This document shows, piece after piece, positions 60,726 to 64,000 of a stretch of DNA of 64,000 nt. This stretch comes from Hymenobacter sp. UV11 (GTDB taxonomy: Bacteria; Bacteroidota; Bacteroidia; Cytophagales; Hymenobacteraceae). Position 1 is the first letter of the stretch. Every line of letters starts with the position of its first letter. A model generated the notes under the pieces. It had not been told where the DNA came from and did no database searches. It worked only from the letters and a program-made list of their open reading frames with translations. The stretch is taken from positions 62,001 to 126,000 of the forward strand of contig NZ_SRII01000001.1 in NCBI RefSeq assembly GCF_004684095.1, given 5' to 3'. The position numbers and the translations under genes were made by a program.

Positions 60726-61829
60726 ATGACTGAACCCACCGCACCTCCTTCTTCTACACCCCCGCCGCTGGCCCCGCCCCGGCCGCGCCGCTGGGGCGGG
60801 CTGCTGGCGGTGCTGCTGCTGAGTTTGTTAGCTGGAGTGGGTTTATTTACCTACCGCCTGCTGTACGCGCCCAACGTGCCCGCCGCCGTAGACGGTGCGG
60901 CGTACTTGTACATTCGGAGGGGGGTAGGGCTGAATGCGGTGCTCGACTCGCTGCGGCAGCCCGGCGTGCTGGCCCGGCCCGCCGATTTTGCGCGGGTGGC
61001 CCGTTGGCGGGGCTTCGGCACGGCGGCCCATCCGGTGCAGCCGGGGCGCTACACGCTGCCGGCCGGCGCGGGCAACCTCGACCTGCTGCGCCTGCTCGAA
61101 AGCGGCCGCCAGGATACGCTGGCTTTCACCCTCAAGCCCTTTAACTACCTGCTGCAGCTGCCGCGCCAGGCCGGCCGCCAACTCAGTATCGACACCGCCC
61201 AACTGCACAAATTACTGACTGACAACGCGTACCTAACCAGCCGCTACGGCCTCGATACGGCTACCATACGCACGCTTTTCATCCCCGGCACGCTGCGAAT
61301 GTTCTGGCCCACACCGGCGGCGGCTTTCCTCGATTCGGTGGCGGCGCGGCATCGGCGCTTCTGGAATACCCGGCGGCTGGCCGAGGCTGACTCCTTGCAG
61401 ATGAGCCCCGTGCAGGTGGCGGTGCTGGCCAGCATCGTGCAGCGCGAAACGGCCCAGCCCCTCGATAAGCCCCTCATCGCGGGCGTGTATCTCAACCGCC
61501 TGCGCCGCGGCCAGCCCCTGCAAGCCGACCCTACCCTGCTCTGGCCGCTGCACGGCCTCGGCACCCGTAAGCGCGTGCTCAACGTGGACAAAAAAGTCGA
61601 TTCGCCCTACAATACCTACCGCCACAAGGGCCTGCCGCCCGGCCCCATCACCACGCCCTACCCCCAGGCCCTGGACGCGGTGCTGCGCCCGGCCCACCAC
61701 AGCTTCGTCTTCTTCTGCGCCCGCCCCGATGGCAGCGGCTTCTCCGATTTCAGCGAAACCTTTGCCCAGCACAAGGCTTTCGCCCGCCGCTTTCAACACC
61801 ATTTGGATAGCTTGAAAATCAAGCGGTAG
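60726..61829 (+). CDS. mltG: Endolytic murein transglycosylase MltG
   Basis: The 367-residue product has a proline-rich cytoplasmic tail (about 1-22), a membrane helix (about 24-43), a LysM-like domain (about 55-130; IRRGVGLNAVLDSL) and the YceG catalytic domain. The catalytic Glu is Glu241 in LASIVQRETAQPLDKPLIAGVYLNRL, followed by RGQPLQADPTLLW and SPYNTYRHKGLPPGPITTP, all typical of the family. It cuts growing peptidoglycan strands in the periplasm and so sets their length. The ATG at 60726 places the membrane helix properly; an upstream codon adds eight residues only. Other wall genes in this window (murF-alr, anmK) are not adjacent. Confidence 0.95.
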   Translation: MTEPTAPPSSTPPPLAPPRPRRWGGLLAVLLLSLLAGVGLFTYRLLYAPNVPAAVDGAAYLYIRRGVGLNAVLDSLRQPGVLARPADFARVARWRGFGTAAHPVQPGRYTLPAGAGNLDLLRLLESGRQDTLAFTLKPFNYLLQLPRQAGRQLSIDTAQLHKLLTDNAYLTSRYGLDTATIRTLFIPGTLRMFWPTPAAAFLDSVAARHRRFWNTRRLAEADSLQMSPVQVAVLASIVQRETAQPLDKPLIAGVYLNRLRRGQPLQADPTLLWPLHGLGTRKRVLNVDKKVDSPYNTYRHKGLPPGPITTPYPQALDAVLRPAHHSFVFFCARPDGSGFSDFSETFAQHKAFARRFQHHLDSLKIKR

Positions 61830-61849
61830 GTTTTAATTGTCCTTGTCGT

Positions 61850-61997
61850 TTGTCATTGCGAGCGCAACGAAGTGGAGCGCGGCAATCTTTCCTTGGTCGT
61901 TTGCATACTTTGAGTTTACTAACCCAGATGTGAGCATTACTACCCCAATGTGAAGGAAAGATTGCCGCGCTTCACTTCGTTGCGCTCGCAATGACAA
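61850..61997. repeat. Inverted pair of the GTCATTGCGAGCGCAACG REP-like family
   Basis: Arms 61850-61894 and 61953-61997 (45 bases, one mismatch; TTGTCATTGCGAGCGC onward) flank 58 bases of unrelated sequence with no gene. A shorter single copy is at 30737-30774. Confidence 0.9.
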
Positions 61998-62025
61998 CCA
62001 GCATTAATCACTAACCACTGAAAAA

Positions 62026-62478
62026 ATGCGTCTCATAATTCAGCGCGTCCGCGAAGCCTCCGTTACCGTCGAAGGCACCATTACCGGCCAGATTGGCCCC
62101 GGCCTACTGGTGCTAGCCGGCTGCGCACCCACCGACGACGAGGCCGCCCTGGCCTGGATGGCCCGCAAGCTGGTCGGCCTGCGCATCTTCAACGACGACA
62201 ACGGCCAGATGAACCGCAGCGTGCGCGACGTGGGCGGCCAGGTCTTGGTAGTGAGCCAGTTTACGCTGCTGGCCGATGCGCGCAAGGGCAACCGCCCCAG
62301 CTACATCGGCGCCGCGCCGCCCGCCGTGGCCGAGCCGTTCTACGAGCGCTTCGTGGCCCTCACGGCGCAGGAGCTGGGCCAGCCGGTGCCCACCGGCATT
62401 TTTGGGGCCGATATGCAGGTGCGCCTGCTCAACGACGGCCCGGTGACGATAATCCTCGACTCACCAACCTCAAACTGA
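62026..62478 (+). CDS. dtd: D-aminoacyl-tRNA deacylase
   Basis: The 150-residue product matches DTD over its full length: MRLIIQRVREASVTV, the active-site SQFTLLADARKGNRPSY (the SQxTL motif), and LLNDGPVTIILDS (the cross-subunit Gly-Pro motif, here GP in NDGPVT). It hydrolyses D-amino acids and glycine wrongly attached to tRNA, acting as a homodimer. The MazG gene follows 7 bases later and anmK 49 bases after that, so the three probably form one operon. Confidence 0.96.
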   Translation: MRLIIQRVREASVTVEGTITGQIGPGLLVLAGCAPTDDEAALAWMARKLVGLRIFNDDNGQMNRSVRDVGGQVLVVSQFTLLADARKGNRPSYIGAAPPAVAEPFYERFVALTAQELGQPVPTGIFGADMQVRLLNDGPVTIILDSPTSN

Positions 62479-62485
62479 CTTTCTT

Positions 62486-62827
62486 ATGACAATCGAACAA
62501 GCCCAAGCCACTGTTGATGAGTGGATAACCACTACCGGCGTGCGCTATTTCAGCGAGCTCACCAATATGGCCATCCTCACCGAGGAAGTGGGCGAGGTGG
62601 CGCGCCTCATCTCCCGGCAATACGGCGAGCAGTCGTTCAAGGACTCGGACCGGGGTAGGGAGCTGGCCGACGAGCTGGCCGACGTGCTGTTCGTGGTCAT
62701 TTGCCTGGCCAACCAAACCGGCGTAAACCTCACCGACGCCATGGCCCGCAACCTGGCTAAGAAAACCCAGCGCGACGCCACGCGCCACCGCGATAATCCG
62801 AAATTAGGAATGAAGAAGGAGGAATAA
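62486..62827 (+). CDS. MazG-like nucleoside triphosphate pyrophosphohydrolase
   Basis: A 113-residue all-alpha protein of the MazG/iMazG type: EEVGEVARLISRQY supplies the first metal-binding ExxE and ELADELADVLFVVICLANQ the second (ExxD type). RDATRHRDNPKL follows near the C-terminus. It hydrolyses non-canonical or excess nucleoside triphosphates to monophosphates; the exact substrate is unknown. It starts seven bases after dtd. The last codons (GMKKEE) lie in a hairpin, so part of the C-terminus may be non-essential. Confidence 0.92.
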   Translation: MTIEQAQATVDEWITTTGVRYFSELTNMAILTEEVGEVARLISRQYGEQSFKDSDRGRELADELADVLFVVICLANQTGVNLTDAMARNLAKKTQRDATRHRDNPKLGMKKEE

Positions 62828-62838
62828 TTCTTCATTCC
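62807..62838. terminator. Hairpin overlapping the MazG stop codon
   Basis: GGAATGAAGAA (62807-62817) pairs with TTCTTCATTCC (62828-62838). It resembles the GGAATGAGGAATTA palindrome at 29786 and, like it, encodes the end of a gene. Because anmK follows on the same strand, it may be a processing or attenuation site rather than a full terminator. Confidence 0.5.
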
Positions 62839-62876
62839 CAATTCCTCCTTCTAAATTTCTCCTTCCCAATTAAAAA

Positions 62877-64000
62877 ATGAACCCGTACCTGAGCCGCCTG
62901 CTGGCCGTGGCCCAGCAACCCAGCCGCCGCATTATCGGCCTTATGTCGGGCACCTCGCTCGATGGCCTCGACGTGGCGCTGTGCCGCTGCACCGGCCACG
63001 GCGCCACCCTGCAAGTAACAATGGAGCAGTTTGTTACGGTGCCGTACGAGGCGGGTTTTCAGGCGCGGCTGCGGGCCGTTAGTCAGCCGCGGGTAGACTT
63101 GGAAGAAGTGGTGCTACTGAATGCGGAGGTGGCGCGCCGCCACGCGGCCACCGTGCTGGCTTGCCTGGCCGAGTGGGGGGTAGGGCCGGCCGACGTAGAC
63201 GTGCTCGCCAGCCACGGCCAGACTATCTGGCACGCGCCGCGCCACCAGCACGGCCGGGCCGACTTTCCGCATCACGCCACGCTGCAAATCGGCGACGGCG
63301 ACCACCTGGCCGTGGGCACGGGTATTATCACGCTCTCCGATTTTCGGCAAAAGCACGTGGCCGCTGGCTACGAAGGCGCGCCGTTGGCGCCGTTTGCCGA
63401 CGAGCTGTTATTTCGCCAGCCGGGCGTTAATCGCCTGCTGCTCAACCTGGGCGGCATCGCCAACTTTACGCTGCTGCCCGCCGACGGCGGCCCCGCCCTG
63501 GCCACCGACACCGGCCCCGGCAACACCCTGCTCGATGCCGTGGTGCGCCGGCATTACCCCGGCCAAGCCTACGACGAAGGCGGCCGCCTAGCTGCGCAGG
63601 GCCAGCCGCACGCCGGGCTGCTGGCGGCGTTGCGCAGCCACTCGTTTTTCCGCGAGCCCTTTCCCAAAACCACCGGGCCGGAGCTTTTCTCGCCGGCTTA
63701 TCTAGCCGATAATCAACGAGCTACCGGCACCGAAAGCTTGTCCGTGCCCGACGTGTTGGCTACGCTCGTGGAGCTGGGCGCTGGGGCCGTGGCGCAGGGC
63801 GTGCGGCACTACCTGGGGCCCACGCCGGCGGCCGACGCGCTCGTGAGCGGCGGCGGCGCCCACAACGCCACGCTGCTGGCGGCCCTGGCCCGCCACCTGC
63901 CGGCTACCACGCTGCGTAGCACCGCCGAAGCCGGCGTGCCGCCCGATGCCAAGGAAGCTGTGCTCTTCGCCGTGCTGGCCAATGAGGCGCTGGTGGGGAG
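62877..64000 (+). CDS. anmK: Anhydro-N-acetylmuramic acid kinase AnmK (cut by right edge)
   Basis: The frame runs from ATG 62877 to the window end without a stop, 374 codons, so only a short C-terminal piece is missing. Family motifs: IIGLMSGTSLDGLDVALC near the start, ASHGQTIWHAP, LQIGDGDHLA, TLSDFRQKHVAAGYEGAPLAPFADELLF, LLNLGGIANFTLLP, DTGPGNTLLDAV and LVSGGGAHNATLL. The enzyme adds phosphate to 1,6-anhydro-MurNAc from wall turnover, opening the anhydro ring, so it belongs to peptidoglycan recycling. It is the third gene after dtd and mazG and is separated from them by a hairpin. Confidence 0.95.
   Translation, partial: MNPYLSRLLAVAQQPSRRIIGLMSGTSLDGLDVALCRCTGHGATLQVTMEQFVTVPYEAGFQARLRAVSQPRVDLEEVVLLNAEVARRHAATVLACLAEWGVGPADVDVLASHGQTIWHAPRHQHGRADFPHHATLQIGDGDHLAVGTGIITLSDFRQKHVAAGYEGAPLAPFADELLFRQPGVNRLLLNLGGIANFTLLPADGGPALATDTGPGNTLLDAVVRRHYPGQAYDEGGRLAAQGQPHAGLLAALRSHSFFREPFPKTTGPELFSPAYLADNQRATGTESLSVPDVLATLVELGAGAVAQGVRHYLGPTPAADALVSGGGAHNATLLAALARHLPATTLRSTAEAGVPPDAKEAVLFAVLANEALVG

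Overview
The window reads as one piece of a GC-rich Bacteroidota chromosome, most likely Cytophagales and close to Hymenobacter (inference from gene content; no 16S rRNA is present). The evidence is two SusC/SusD pairs, a MurF-alanine racemase fusion, several families largely confined to this phylum (DUF4834, DUF5686, GWxTD, DUF4230, YfhO), and the Bacteroidota promoter element TAnnTTTG in front of many genes. I see no rRNA, tRNA, CRISPR array, prophage or classical insertion sequence.

Layout. 1-3.6 kb: the start of a family-5 solute-binding lipoprotein (cut by the left edge), a small protein made of GGTGWGGD repeats, a divergent 502-residue helical protein of unknown function, and a PKD protein. 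3.6-8 kb: a LytTR response regulator and a giant hybrid histidine kinase. 8.4-11.6 kb: a bacilliredoxin, a GxxExxY gene inside a palindromic unit, and RecQ. 11.8-19.4 kb: sugar and envelope genes (arabinose-5-phosphate isomerase, GT-C and GT2 glycosyltransferases, GDP-mannose synthesis), then RlmB, a GWxTD protein and DUF4834. 19.7-30.7 kb: DUF5686, an EamA exporter, RecX, a CHASE3/PAS kinase with its receiver, DUF4230, a second GT-C protein and a PLP deaminase. 30.8-36.7 kb: YfhO, a hypothetical gene behind a structured leader, an SDR, a HEAT protein and a lectin-metalloprotease fusion. 36.9-44.4 kb: murF-alr, an alpha/beta hydrolase, an OmpA lipoprotein and two paralogous exported proteins. 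44.6-57.1 kb: feoAB and two tandem SusCD pairs. 57.4-64 kb: an RNase D-like exonuclease, a carboxypeptidase-regulatory-like protein, MltG, Dtd, MazG and AnmK (cut by the right edge).

Themes. Envelope work dominates: peptidoglycan synthesis, cutting and recycling (MurF-Alr, MltG, AnmK), surface glycan building (KpsF, ManC, glycosyltransferases) and outer-membrane uptake (SusCD, FeoAB). Nearly every gene looks like ordinary chromosome.

The unusual layer is at the DNA level. At least five families of palindromic elements sit exactly on gene ends. One family abuts stop codons in every copy and in one case carries a GxxExxY gene. Another lies in frame inside murF-alr, and a further copy of it supplies the start codon of the gene at 58.7 kb. 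A motif GGGGTAGG/CCTACCCC also recurs throughout and forces otherwise uncommon GTA and CTA codons. These, the GGTGWGGD peptide locus and the structured leader at 33.4 kb are the parts most worth a second look.
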